A DNA stretch of 64,000 nucleotides from Dromiciops gliroides (taxonomy: Eukaryota > Chordata > Mammalia > Microbiotheria > Microbiotheriidae). This document shows positions 47,071 to 58,665 of the stretch, piece after piece (position 1 is the first letter of the stretch; each line of letters begins with the position of its first letter). The stretch covers positions 278,140,874 to 278,204,873 of the forward strand of contig NC_057866.1 of assembly GCF_019393635.1 (NCBI RefSeq), given 5' to 3'. The notes below the pieces were generated by a model, which was not told the DNA's origin, did no database searches, and saw only the letters and a program-made list of their open reading frames with translations. Made by a program: the position numbers and the translations under genes.

Positions 47071-48465
47071 ATCTGTTTTTAAGCAAGGTAGAGATCAATT
47101 CTCCTATTGGATACAGATTTAATTGCCAACCATCATGGCCCATTTTGACGAGTAAATTTACATTTGTCTTATTTCTGAGAAATAAGATGATTTCAGATGT
47201 CTAATGTGACATGAGCATCATGATTTTCACAACTGAAATGAGGAAAGGTGAGCCCTCTTAGAAATGTAACTGAGGCCCAGATAAAAATTGGCTCGACTGG
47301 CCTAGCTTCCTGTTTAGTGAGTGTCTGAGCTGCTCTTCAGACCTAGGGCTTTTAACCCCAAAGTCAGTACTCATTTCACTCTAGCTTGAACTGTTCTGCT
47401 CTTTGTTGGGAGACACAGATGGAGCCAGAGACACCAAAAGAGCACGTCCATCCCATCCCATTGTTCTGAAAAACCCTCAAGGTTAAACTGGCAGCTATTC
47501 CTTCAGGAGAGCCATGAGGGCTTCCCATATTGGAAGGGTCAACTGACCTTTGTATAGCCACGTAGTGGTCCCTGAAACATTTTTATAATGCGCCCCTCCA
47601 GGAAAAGCTGGAATTCTGAAGACCTGGCTATTTTGAGTGACCATCTCAGAACAATTGGGAAGCAGAGTTGAGGTAGAAGGATTGATGAAATAAATTAGTT
47701 CAGTTTAGACTTGATGGAGTTGAGGCTGGTAGATTGCCTTGGAGAGTGTTTTTTGTCTTACTGCCTCATGATTATTTCTTTAAATTCATTACAGATAAGG
47801 TGGCATATGGGACTAGATCATTCTCAGGAAAATTCCCTCTGTCATGCCTAGGCTCTCTGTTAAAGAGACAGGCGTGATCAAAGGGCTTGTCAGCAGTGTG
47901 GAACAGCAGTTAAGGAAAATTTCAGGAAAATGTCACAACCCTTCCCTTCAGCAAACATTTGGTTTCCTTGCCAGGGCTAATATCAATTTATAGCCTACAT
48001 TCCCTTTCCAAAGCTTACACTGGATGTGGAAGGCCATGGGAAGTATTACATCATGAAACAATAAGATGTAATGGGGTAAGGGACACTCAAACCACATTAT
48101 CTCAAGAGATTTCAAGATTAAACAGGAATGGCCCCCAAATGGAGTAGATGGGCCAGTATTTCTTGTAACTTTTTCATCAGTGACAGTTGAACCATCATGC
48201 TTCAGATCCCAAGTGGCTAAATGATGGAGTAGAAATGGTGCTAGATATGACAGGATGGGCAGCTAAAGGGTGTCTATGCTATAGCAGACAGAATTTTAGG
48301 GGTCAATTGACAAGACAAGAAGAAGGAAAGTTACCAAACCAATGCAAAGACCTGGTTGGTATCCTTAAGGAAAGGTGATAATCAGCTATTGAACTATATT
48401 CCTTTATCCTCTAAATCTCTGAGAATTCTATCCCCACATTTCAATCATTTCTGACTTAATGGCTC
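47071..48465. other. Intergenic stretch, nothing recognised
   Basis: AT-rich. No exon, no named repeat. I looked here for the convergent ZDHHC2 3' end expected from synteny and did not see it. Confidence 0.45.
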
Positions 48466-48652
48466 CATTTGGGGTTTTCTTGGCAGAGATAGGGGAGTAG
48501 TTGGCCATTTCTTTCTCCATTTTACAAATTAGGAAACTGAGGCAAATGGGAATTAAGTGACTTGCTAGTATGTCTGAGGGCCACATTTGAACTCAGGGAT
48601 TCCTGACTCCAGGCCAGTCTCTATCCACTGTGCTGCTTGGTTGCCCCTACAT
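48450..48652 (-). mobile_element. Longer marsupial SINE (Mar1-like)
   Basis: 'ccatttggggttttcttggcagagatagggg', 'gaaactgaggcaaatggg', 'gactccaggccagtctctatccactg' and 'gcttggttgcccct'. Reverse long form. Confidence 0.75.
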
Positions 48653-50080
48653 TCCCACATAGGAAAGGTATATTCTTGATAAAACTGAGGTGGGAACTTT
48701 GAGACTTTCTCAAATGGTATTCCACAGCAGATCACATAGTTACACAATTGACTGAAAGATAGAGGATACAAGTTCATGCAATTTATTTAAGATGGATTTA
48801 GTAGTGCAAAATGCTGGCTTGATGGCTCTCCTCTCACAAGGAACGTGCACAAGATTCCTCCATGCTTGCGGTAGGAATTGAGCAGTCTTCTGATGTTTAA
48901 ATCTTGGCAAAGACATGCTCACCCAAGGGGCCTGTCTCTCATGGGCCGTGTCTGGCGTGCTGTCCAAATGACGGGCATTCCCCCTAAGCGGCGTGCAGAT
49001 GACATACGAACTGATCCACGGATAGTAAAAGCACAGGACCTCTCGAATGAGACCCACAGGAAGAGGGTGGGCTGGATTGTAGGGGGAAACCCCAGCCCTT
49101 GTGATCCCCGGCTACACCCTCAGAGGCCCACCCTTTTTTGGGACACCACCATTCTAACATATATTAGATGCAAGCCATGAAACACCATGGCCTTGGAAGA
49201 CTCAACATTTCAGACAGTCCAGGGGGTAATGGTGACATGGTGGACATAAAGATTGTAGCCTATCATTTCCTGCACACACAACACGGTGTCCGAGATCCCT
49301 TCTAGATGATGTGTGATTGGGAAGGACCTGGACCAGCCTTGTAGCGAACGCTGGAGAGGTCATCGACAGTTCACTTGTTGCTCAATTGCCAAGGAAGGTC
49401 AGAAGGGGGAGAGCTCCAGCATTGGGAAGGGGCTGTCTTTCTCTTCCCTGCCCATAGAGAAAGGATGTGTGAGGGCATCAATGGGCAGTGATCTGTGTTG
49501 TTGGAGGAGCACAGTAAAGAGGTCACAGGCCCACTGAGATATTCTGTGGTGTTACTTGTGTTCTGTGGCACAGCAGTCAGCAAAAAACACACAGCCGGGT
49601 TAGCTCCTTGTGTTTTGTGGTCTGCAGATCTCTTACCAAAGGTGCAGCTTGGGATTGAGTGCTGAGGGATGCCAGCCATCTTCCTTTCCCAGAATTCATT
49701 TCTGGAGAAGCCTTTCTTTAACAATCTGAATCTACCAATAAATAGTGTGAGCTGTGCCTAAATAAACTACTGCCCAGGCTTGCTGCCACTCCCAGCCCTA
49801 CCCCACCCCCCAAACTAGCGGATCTTCATCTCTGTAATAAGGTACTTAAGCAGCTCAGAACAAATCACTCCCCATTTTCTCCTCCAGTCTCTGAAAATGA
49901 GATGGCCCTCCTTGCCAGGCCAACCCCTCACCCTGTGCCCTCGATCTCACCCTTTCCCATTTCTGCTGTTTGCCCCTGGTCTCTAATCCTTCTGAAACTA
50001 CCAACTCCCTTGATCTTGTTACAAACATTTCCTGGTCTCCAAGATACTGAAAGGATTTTTTAGTGTGCCTTTTTTTCTTT
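48653..50080. other. Intergenic stretch, unassigned
   Basis: Short open frames on both strands around 48740-49180, with no recognised protein similarity. No feature supported. Confidence 0.4.
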
Positions 50081-50084
50081 TTTT

Positions 50085-50290
50085 AAACATTTCCATATTG
50101 CAAGAGAGAAGGATCAAAATAAAAAGAAAAAAAAAAAACCGTAAGAAAGAATAAGCAGGAACAAGAACAAAAAAGCAACAACAAAAGCGAAAGTATAGTC
50201 AGCTTCGATCCATTCAGATCCCACAGTGTTTTATCTGGATGCGGAGGGCATTTTCTTTTAGCATTGGCTTGTATTAGTATGCCTTCCCTC
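50085..50290 (-). mobile_element. L1-like 3'UTR fragment
   Basis: 'aaacatttccatattgcaag' and 'gatcccacagtgttttatctggatgcgg' resemble the marsupial L1 3'UTR in reverse. Confidence 0.45.
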
Positions 50291-50604
50291 AACAGCCAGA
50301 CTGAGAAAAGGTCTAACTAACTTCACTGCATCTACTTCTCTTCCGACTCCTTGAACACTGGCGTGTGACTGTCATTCAACTGAAAGTCTTTTTTCCCATT
50401 ACCAACAATCTCATAATTGCACATATGAACATAGGCTTACCTTGTCACTCCCCCTATTGAATGACATTGTAAAGTTTGTTTTTTAATCCAGTCAATGTTA
50501 ATTGTCATTTGTAGGCATTGTGCTAAGCTTTAGGATTTGAAATAAACTCTAAATAGATCTAGAACAAGAAGAGACCTTAGATTATATCAAGTCCAACTCC
50601 CTCA

Positions 50605-51440
50605 TTTTCTTTTTTTTAATTTAATTTTTTAAATTAATAAAGTATTTTATTTTTTTTCCCGTTACATGTAAAGATAGTTCTCAACCTTTGTTTATACAAG
50701 CTTTACAATTTCAGATTTTTCTCCCTCCCCCCCTCCCCTAGACAGCAGGTAATCTGATATAGGTTATAAATATATATATATATATACACACATAATAACA
50801 TTAATCCTATTTCTGCATTAGTCATTTTATAAGAGAAAAAAAATCAGAGCAATGATGGATAACCTCTAAATAGAAAAAAACAACAGCATCAAAAACAAAA
50901 GAAATAGTATGGTTCATTCAGCATCTATACTCTGCAGTTTTGTTTTTTTTTTTTCCTGGATTTGGAGATCCTCTTCCATCACGAGTTCCCTGGAACTCTT
51001 CTGTACCATTGCATTGGTGAGAAGAATATAGTCCGTCACAGTAGGTCAACACTCAATGTTGATGATACTGTGTACAATGTTCTTCTGGTTCTGCTCATCT
51101 CACTCATCATCAGCCCATGCAAGACCCTCCAGGTTTCTCTGAACTCTTCCTGCTCATCGTTTCTTACAACACAATAGTATTCCATTGTATTCCTATACCA
51201 CAACTTGTCCAGCCGTTCCCCAATGGATGGGCATCCCCTCAACTTCCAATTCCTTGCCACCGCATAAAGAGCAGCTATAAATATTTTTGTACATGTGGGT
51301 CCCTTTCCCCTTTCCATGATCTCTTTGGGCAAAAGACCCAACAGTGGGATTGCTGGGTCAAAGGGCATGCACAGCTTTATCACCCTTTGGGCATAGTTCC
51401 AAATTGCTCTCCAGCATGGCTGGATCAGCTCACAGCTCCC
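50605..51440 (-). mobile_element. L1 LINE 3' end (ORF2 C-terminus and 3'UTR)
   Basis: The ORF2 end is unusually well kept: an open frame, complement of 51036-51383, reads CMPFDPAIPLLGLLPKEIME through SEMSRTRRTLYTVSS. The 3'UTR lies to the left and ends in the T-rich block at 50605-50665. Younger than the other L1 pieces here, but 5'-truncated. Confidence 0.9.
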
Positions 51441-51652
51441 TCATTTTCAAAGGAACAGAAAGACCTAAAAGTTATCAGGCAACAAACATTTGTTAAATGC
51501 CTGTGGTGTGTCGGGTACTGTGCTAAGTGCTGGAAGTACTAAGAAAGGCAGAAGACAAACCCTCCCCTTGGGAAAAGAGCTCCCAGTGAACAGAGACCAC
51601 ACGCAAACAGTTATGGATAAACAAGCTGTGGGCAGGATAAAGAGGGAATTTT

Positions 51653-51808
51653 TATTTATTTGTTTGTTTATTTTTGCGGGGCAATGAGAGTTAAATGACT
51701 TGCCCAGGGTCACACAGTTAGTGTCAAGTGTCTGAGGCCGGATTTGAGCTCAGGTTACTCCTGAATCCAGGGCCGGTGCTTTACCACTGCACCACCTAGC
51801 TGCCCCCC
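51653..51808 (-). mobile_element. Marsupial CORE-SINE with target duplication
   Basis: Reverse copy ending 'cacctagctgccccc'. Flanks aaagagggaattttt and aaagaggaaatattt are the duplicated target with small changes. Confidence 0.9.
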
Positions 51809-51839
51809 AAAGAGGAAATATTTAACAGAGGGTGACATC

Positions 51840-53793
51840 ACTAGGCAGCACTGGAATTAGGGGTCAGGGAAGGCTACCTGTGGAAGGCAGGAGTTCAGCT
51901 TGGACTGGAAGCCAGAGAGGTCAGTGGTTGAAGTGAAAGAGGGGCAAGTGTGCCTGGCATGGAGAACAGTCAGAGAAAATATCCTGAGCTGAGATGGGAG
52001 CCTGGTGTCACTGGGATTACAGTGTGTAGCGGTATATAAGCTACCAACATTGAAAAGGTGGGATGGGGGCAGGTTGTAAAGGGCTTCAAATGCAGAGAAT
52101 TTTATGTTTGATCCTGGAAATAATTGGGGCCATTGGTTTATTGAACAGGCAGGTGATATAGCCAGATGAGACCTTGCTTCGGGAAAATCACCGGTGGCTT
52201 AGGGCTTGCAGGGCCACCTTCAGGCTGTTGTAATAGGCCAGGGTGGAGGCAGTGCCAGGAGAAAAGGCAGCAGGCCTTGGCAAGAGATTGGATGTGGGGA
52301 GTCCAGGAGAACTCCTAGGCTGTGAGCCTGAAGGGCGGCACTTTGTTGGTGCCCTCAACAGCAATAGGAAGGGCAGGAGGGAGATGTGGGCTCGGAGGAG
52401 TACATTTCAGAACCATCTGCACAGAGATCAGGGGATCCATGGGAGCTGCTGAGATCACCAAGTGAACTAGTATAAAGGGAGAGGAAGGGGCCAAGCATGG
52501 AGCCCTGTCCTGGGTGAAGATGCAGGAGAAGAGACTGCAAAAGAGCCCTCAGGCAGGAGGAGCAGGAGAACAAGGGCAGCACCATGTCCTGGAGGATCGG
52601 GGTGAAAAGGGTGATGGGTAACCCTGTGGTAAGCACCTCCTATGTGGCTGGCACTGAGCTCAGGGAGCAGGGGATACAGAAAAGGGCGAAAGGCGTCCCC
52701 TCCTCTCAGAGAGCTCCCAGGCCCCTGGGGGAGACAAGGCAAACAGTATATACATATGGAGGAGCTCTCTACAGAGTAAATGGGAAGTAACAACAGAGGG
52801 AAGGCACCCGCATTAGGAGGGGCTGGGGAGGACTTCCTGTAGAAGGGCAGCTTTAGTTAGGACTTAGAAGAAGCCAGGGAGGTCAGTAGTCAGAGGGAAG
52901 AAGGGAGCGTGGCCAGAGAATGCCCAGAATCCAGAGATGGTGCAACAGCCAGGAGGCTGAGGTCCCTGGATCAGGGAGTCAGGGATCGAGTTGTTCAGCA
53001 GTGTCAAAGGTCTGCAGAGAGGGCGAGGATAATGAATGGAGAAAAGGCCAATGGCGCGATCACACTACTGTTTGGGAGGCCGACTGAGGGCCTAAGAGGA
53101 GAGGGAGGAGAGTGTGGAGGCACCAGTCGTGGTCGGCCTTTTGGAGGAGTTTGACCACAGAAGAGAGGTGTGGGACAATTTCAGGGATGGAAGGATCAAG
53201 TGAGGGGGTTTTCAGGATGGGGAGAGGTGGGCAAGTTTGTAGGCAAGAGGGAAGCAGCCAACGGATAGGGAGAGATTGATGATCTGAGATTGAGTGGAGA
53301 AGACAGGGGGCACTCTGCTGGAGAAGCTGAGATAGAATGGGATCATTTGTACAGGAAGAGGGGTTTGCATTGGCAAAGGGAAGGCCCAGTGAAAGGAAAG
53401 AGTGATGGAAGGCGTATCCGAATGGTGGGAGATGAGGGAGAGGGGAGAAGAGACAGCTCAGGTTTTATTTTTTCCCTGTAATACATGAGCAAAGGTCTCC
53501 GGGGAGGGGGAGGGAAGGGGAGACATGGGAAGTTTGAGGAGGGCTGAGAAGGTCTTGGTGGAGAGTGGGGCCGAGAGCTGATGAGGGAGGAAGAGCAGGA
53601 TTGCCTCGTGGCAGTGAGGGCCCAGTGGAAATTCTGCAACATAAATTGGTAGAGCTCCCAGTCCCAATGGTGCCACCTTCACTCGCATCGTTTACTGGAG
53701 TAAAGGTGGGTGTAACTGGTGATATGATCAGGGGGCCAGAACTCAAGAGTGGAATAATCAGCCCAAAGACATAAAAATGTAAATGAAAGAATC
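51840..53793 (-). mobile_element. L2/CR1-clade LINE, about 2 kb
   Basis: The longest L2-type copy here. The 3'UTR is at the left; reverse frames carry SMLGPFLSLYTSSLGDLSSSHGS (RT region) near 52450 and the upstream RT region near 53000-53300. Broken throughout, interrupted at its right end by the LTR cluster. Confidence 0.7.
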
Positions 53794-54523
53794 TGTTATG
53801 GGCCCAGAGCACCCCAGAAGTTCTTTGGGGTACCTTCTCCTTGAGAAGCTAAACCAAAGGACAGACACACCTAAGAGATAAGTGGAACCAGATCAGACAG
53901 AGCTAGCTCGTGACCCTCACCCTTCATTCTAGTCTCTCTCAACCCTGGGGATTAAGATTAGGTGTGGCTGCTGCCTTTGTGTCCTTGAGGAGATGGCCTG
54001 AGATCCGCAGCCACCCCTCACCCAACTCCTCCAGCCACCACCAGTGGGGGATGGTCCTCCCTCACTAAGGGAACTTTCCACAGTCAGATGATCACCCCCA
54101 TCAGTCCTCTGTAAAAGTACCTGCCAGTCTTCTGCTCAAGGAGATTGGTATCTCAGAGCCATACTCTGTGCCATGCCTTTCTCCCCATGAGAAGTCCAAG
54201 GATTTCTTTCATGGTTTCCCTTCCCTTACCCTGCCCCAAATAAATTACCATCTTATTCTAACTGCTTTTGTGTGCAAGAGGGTGTAATTCTTTTTTTTTT
54301 TTTAGTGAAGCAATTGGGGTTAAGTGACTTGCCCAGGGTCACACAGCTAGTAAGTGTTAAATGTCTGAGGCAGGATTTGAACCCAGGTACTCCTGACTCC
54401 AGGGCTGGTGCTCTATCCACTGCGCCACCTAGCTGCCCGGTGTAATTCTTTAAAGAGGAATTCCTAAGGACCCCAAACCACTAACCCCTACCCCAAACCC
54501 CCTACCCTATTTTCCCCATGACA
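53794..54523 (+). mobile_element. LTR A (endogenous retrovirus, solo), with inserted SINE
   Basis: Starts TGTTATGGGCCC and ends CATGACA (TG...CA). About 580 bp without the SINE at 54291-54438. It has the same family body as LTRs B and D ('ggacagacacacc', 'actttccacagtcagatgatca', 'gagaagtccaaggatttctt', 'aagaggaattcctaaggacc'). A fossil with no adjacent coding region. Confidence 0.8.
54291..54438 (-). mobile_element. Marsupial CORE-SINE inside LTR A
   Basis: Target duplication ggtgtaattctt at 54281-54292 and 54439-54450. Same LTR site and same orientation relative to the LTR as the SINE in LTR D. Confidence 0.93.
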
Positions 54524-54882
54524 AATCAGAATCAAATTCAGGTCAATGCCCTTTCAGTATTTCCCACTTCAAATACTGCTCCTATTTTAAAAACTGGCCC
54601 CTGAAGTGCATAGCAAACCAATGACATTGTACAAGACAAGTCTGTCCCAAGAAAGGTCCTGGCTCTGCACTGCTCCAGTTAGAGCTAGAGAGGATCTTAA
54701 ATTATCTATTCCAATGTCTAGGACACAGCAGAAGCAGGATTCCATTAAAGGTCTTGTGCCTTCAGTTCTGGGGACCTTTCTCCTACAGAGAGATGTCTGG
54801 CTCTCTCCACTTTATTCCCATCTTTCCAGTGGCAGGCCAGTAAAGTTGTCCCCTCCCACCTCCCCCCTGTGCTGCACATCAA

Positions 54883-55480
54883 TGTTGTGGGGAAATAGGG
54901 TAGGGGGCTTGGGGATAGGGATAGGGGGTGGGGTTTGGGGTCCTTAGGAATTCCTCTTTAAAGAATTACACCCTCCTGTACACAAATCCAATAGAATAAG
55001 GTAACAGTTTATTTAGGGGCTGGGGAAGGGAAACCAAGAGAGAAATCCTTGTACTTTTCTCATGGGGAGAAGGCATGGCACAGATCATGGCTCTGAGATA
55101 CCTATCTCTCTGAGCAGAGGACAGGCAGGTACTTTTATAGAGGTCCGATGGTGGTCTGATGAGGTGATCATCTGACTGTGGAAAGTTCCCCTATTGAGGG
55201 AGGACCATCTCCCACTGGTGGTGTCTGGGGGGAGTTGGGTGAGGGTGGCTTCGGATCTCTCAAGCCATCTCTGCCCTCCCAGCACAAAGGCAGCAGCCAC
55301 ACCCAAATTTATCTACCCAGGGGTGAGGGAGACTGGAATGAAGGGTGGTGGTCCTGGGGCTAGCTCAGTCCTGATCTGGTTCCACTGATCTCTTTAGGTG
55401 TGTCTGTCCTTTGGTTTAGTTTCTCAAGAAGGTTCTTTGATGTACCCCAGAGAACTTCTGGGTTGCTAAGCCCTATAACA
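54883..55480 (-). mobile_element. LTR B (same family, reverse)
   Basis: Reverse copy from TGTTGTGGGG to CCTATAACA, 598 bp, TG...CA ends. It has no SINE at the site used in A and D. 359 bp of unassigned DNA separates it from LTR A. Confidence 0.8.
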
Positions 55481-55719
55481 TTAACAATGCCAAAATACCA
55501 AGTGCTGTTTGTAGGACCCAGTCAAGACCAAAACCACAAACCTGGGTGCCTGCCTGAAGACACTGACCTAAGTCTTTACTAGTCACCTTCCTTTCTCCTG
55601 CCTCTGGGCAAAACCCAAGGTGGTTTCTATCAGACATAATTGCTAGCAGACCATCCAGATGCTGCCTGAGAGAATGTGAGCCACTGGGCCCTTGGGGGCA
55701 CCGTGATCCAGTACCCTTC

Positions 55720-56323
55720 TGTTATGGGAGGATTATGGGCCCTGGTTACCCCAAAAGTTGTCTGGGGAGGTCAAGGAACTTTTTCCTTGAAACCCCAGGA
55801 GTTTTCCCTTGAAATCAAGTAGGCCTCTCCTTGAGCTCAATCAAGGACAGACACACCCAAAAGAGATAAGTAGCACCATATTGAACTGAGCGTGCTCCAG
55901 GACCACCACCCTGCATTCCAGTCCTCCTGAGCACCTGGATGAGGTAATCCTGTTGGGCATAACTACACCAAGAGAAGACCCAGGAACCACCTACCAGCAT
56001 ACTGCTCGGACCTACCAGGATGGAGCTAACGCCCATCACCAGATTGCTCACAACTGATCATCACCTACCCCAGCCCACCACGAGAGGACCCTCAACCTAT
56101 CACCCAATAAGAGACATTCTTACCCATGTCATCTTAGCCCTATAAAAGGGCGCTCCCCAAGCTAGTTGGGGAGGAAAGTGTTTTGTTTCTCCAAAACCTT
56201 CCTTCTGGCCAGTTTCTCTTGTACCTCAATAAACCTGTTCTTTTATTCCTAAATAGGACTTGCTCGAGAGTGTAATTCTTTACAGAGGAATCCTAAGGAC
56301 CCACGTGCTTTCTCCCCATATCA
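55720..56323 (+). mobile_element. LTR C (related, divergent) followed by a primer-binding site
   Basis: TGTTATGGGAGG to CCATATCA, 604 bp, with TATAAAA near 56151, AATAAA near 56229 and the shared 'gtgtaattcttta' block. It is followed at once by a lysine-tRNA-type primer-binding site, which fixes it as the 5' LTR type of a retroviral element (ERVK/betaretrovirus-like). Broken: no gag-pol-env follows. Confidence 0.8.
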
Positions 56324-56326
56324 TTT

Positions 56327-56343
56327 TGGCACCCAACGTGGGG
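56327..56343 (+). other. Retroviral primer-binding site (tRNA-Lys type)
   Basis: TGGCACCCAACGTGGGG differs at one position from the known tRNA-Lys1,2 site TGGCGCCCAACGTGGGG. Placed 3 bp after the LTR C end. Confidence 0.75.
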
Positions 56344-56352
56344 TGCCAAAAG

Positions 56353-57110
56353 TGTCTGGAGGAAAATGGGGTAGGGGGTTTGGGGAGGGGGAGGGGATAG
56401 GGGTTTGGGGTCCTTAGGAATTCCTCTTTAAAGAATTACACCTGGGGCAGCTAGGTGGCGTAGTGGATACAGCACCAACTTGGATTCAGGAGGACCTGAG
56501 TTCAAATCCAGTCTCAGACACTTAACACTAGCTTCGTGACCCTGGGCAAGTCACTTAACCCCAATTGCCTCACAAAAAAAAAAAAAAAAGAATTACACCC
56601 TCTTGCACACAAAAGCAGTTAAAATAAGATGGTAGTTTATTTCGGGGCTGAGGAAGGGAAAGGGAAGGGAAACCATGAAAGGAATCCTTAGACTTCTCAT
56701 GGGGAGAAAGGCATGGCACAGAGAGAGTAGCTCTGAGATACCAATCTCCTCCAGCAGGAGACTGGCAGGTACTTTTATAGAGGACTGTTGGGAATGACCA
56801 TCTGACTGTGGAAAGTTCCCTTAATGAGGTAGGACCATCCTCCACTGGTGGTGGCTGGGGGAATTGGGTGAGGGGTGGCTGCAGATCTCTCAAGCCATCT
56901 CCTCAGGACACAAAGGAAGCAGCCACACCCAAATTTATCTCCCCAGGGTCTAGGGAGACTAGAATGAAGGGTGGGGGGTCCCGGAGCTAGTTCAGTCTGA
57001 TCTGGTTCCACTTATTTCTTTAGGTGTGTCTGTCCTTTGGTTTAGTTTCTCAAGGAGAAGGTTCTTTGACATGCCCCAGAGAACTTCTGGGGTGTTCTGT
57101 GTCCATAACA
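56353..57110 (-). mobile_element. LTR D (same family, reverse), with inserted SINE
   Basis: Reverse copy from TGTCTGGAGG to CCATAACA, about 610 bp without the SINE at 56443-56587. Its 3' end faces the primer-site end of LTR C, so the two LTRs are joined tail to tail. Confidence 0.8.
56443..56587 (+). mobile_element. Marsupial CORE-SINE inside LTR D
   Basis: Target duplication aagaattacacc at 56431-56442 and 56588-56599. It has a small internal loss in the 'ttactagctgtg' region that the LTR A copy lacks. Confidence 0.93.
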
Positions 57111-57523
57111 CTTCCTTGGCATCTGACTGGGCTCTTGGGATTTCACTCACATTCCTGAGAAATTGGCTTAAAAAGCGGCTTCAGTCCTGCTCTGAGCCCA
57201 GCTGTGGAAAGACCCCGGTTGCAACTGGGTTTCCCAGGAGACTCCTTGGAAACCAGCCCACAGAATGAATCCTCTCCAATCCATCAGACCATCAACGATG
57301 CCTAGGTCTGCTTACAAATCTGCACGCTGCCTCTTTGGGGGAGGGGAAGCATCAAGGGAGAGTTACTTAGGGCACTCACATCCCCAGTGAATTTCAGTCT
57401 CCTGTGTCCGGCAGCCAGTCACCTAGCAAGGTCAGCTAGCAGCAAAGCCATGATTCTGGTGTTCCAGACAGTCTAGACAGACACGTTACTCAGCCCAACT
57501 CCTGAGGTTAAAACTCAGTGCAA

Positions 57524-57675
57524 GGGGGCAGCTAGGTGGCGCAGTAGATAAAGCACCAGCCTTGGATTCAGGAGGACCTGAGTTCAAATGTGACCTCAGA
57601 CACTTGACACTTACTAGCTGTGTGACCCTCGGCAAGTCACTTTACCCCAATTGCCTCACCAAAAAAAAAAAAAAA
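57524..57675 (+). mobile_element. Marsupial CORE-SINE
   Basis: 'gggggcagctaggtggcgca' head, core, 15-A tail. Confidence 0.92.
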
Positions 57676-57954
57676 GTAAAGGACAAGGGAAGTGGGCTGC
57701 CCCTGAAGGTAGTGGGTCTCTCCCTGCCTTCCTCCTCAAGGGAGGCCTCTAAGGAAATGATGAAGGAACAACCCATTGGGGTGTTGTAAGAAGGACTTAA
57801 TTTCTGGGTATGGGCTTGGCTTGATGGCTGCTGACTCTGGGCACTATTAGTCCACTGAGGCAACCATGGGCTCAACATAGAGCTGGAACTCAATGAAGGG
57901 CTCCCCTGTCCTAGCCAGGCACCATATTGGAGGCTCACTCTTGGGGTGGGTTCC

Positions 57955-58140
57955 TAGGATCTAAGATTTAGAGTTGGGAGGGTCCCCTTGGGATCCAGCC
58001 CCTCACTGTCCAGAGGAGAAAGGGCCAGTCAGTACAGAGAGGCTATAGGCTTGCCCAGCATCACCTAGGCACTGGGGAAAGGAGCTGGGATTCAAACCAC
58101 ATTCCTCTTACTCCGAGCCTATGGTTCCTTCAGTCAGGTC
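57955..58140 (-). repeat. MIR-like SINE relic
   Basis: 'ctcactgtccagaggagaaa', 'ggcttgcccagcatcaccta' and 'gagctgggattcaaacca' in reverse MIR order. Confidence 0.6.
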
Positions 58141-58464
58141 ACCCTCCTGTGGGTGTCATTTGCGAAAAGACCAGAATTTCGTGGCACTGGTGGGGTGGGG
58201 GGAGGCTGGAAAGCAAGGACAGCCTTCCAGTGGGTCCATGCTGCAAATTGATTTGGCGTTTGAGGTTTCTGTAGCCTTGTTCCCAATACCTAAGCTATTT
58301 CTATTTTTTTTCCCACTAGAATTGCTGGGTTGTCTGTGGGTTTTTCCTCCCCAAATGACCAGCCAGCTGGTGATGTATAACCCTCCACCAGCTGCTTCTC
58401 CCACCCACCCCCTTCTGCTCCCAGTCTTAACATTCTAAGAATCTTTTTTCTTTTTCTTTTTCAG

Positions 58465-58665
58465 TACCAAGAAAATGATACCCTTACAGCCGTTTTAGAG
58501 TTCAGTGCACAGTCACGTCCGGTGGCTACAGCATCTCCCAAGGAGCAGGCAGCAAACACCAGCAGCCTACACACACAAAGGAGGCAGGCCAGCCTCAGAA
58601 ATATTTCGGAAGAGAATGCCCTGGCCAGCCTCATGGTGAAGAGCCTGCATCAAGAGACACCTTGA
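58465..58665 (+). CDS. Unidentified terminal-type coding exon (66 residues)
   Basis: A strong pyrimidine tract and CAG (58441-58464) precede an open stretch starting YQENDTLTAVLEFSAQSRPV and ending ASLMVKSLHQETP with TGA at 58663-58665. The sequence is Ser/Gln/Arg-rich and non-repetitive, lacks an obvious start codon near its beginning, and looks like the last coding exon of a plus-strand gene. I do not recognise the protein. It is not the standard CNOT7 C-terminus. It could be an alternative 3' exon of CNOT7 (whose exon 6 ends in phase 0) or the end of a separate gene whose other exons I cannot find. No transmembrane or catalytic motif is visible. A chance open frame is also possible. Confidence 0.4.
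   Translation, partial: YQENDTLTAVLEFSAQSRPVATASPKEQAANTSSLHTQRRQASLRNISEENALASLMVKSLHQETP

Noticed and set aside
48740-49180. Frames of about 100 residues on both strands
   Set aside because: No recognised similarity and no codon-use signal; the two strands are open equally.
58121-58438. 105-residue frame just before the orphan exon
   Set aside because: A different frame from the exon, contains the pyrimidine-tract approach and overlaps a MIR relic; no similarity.
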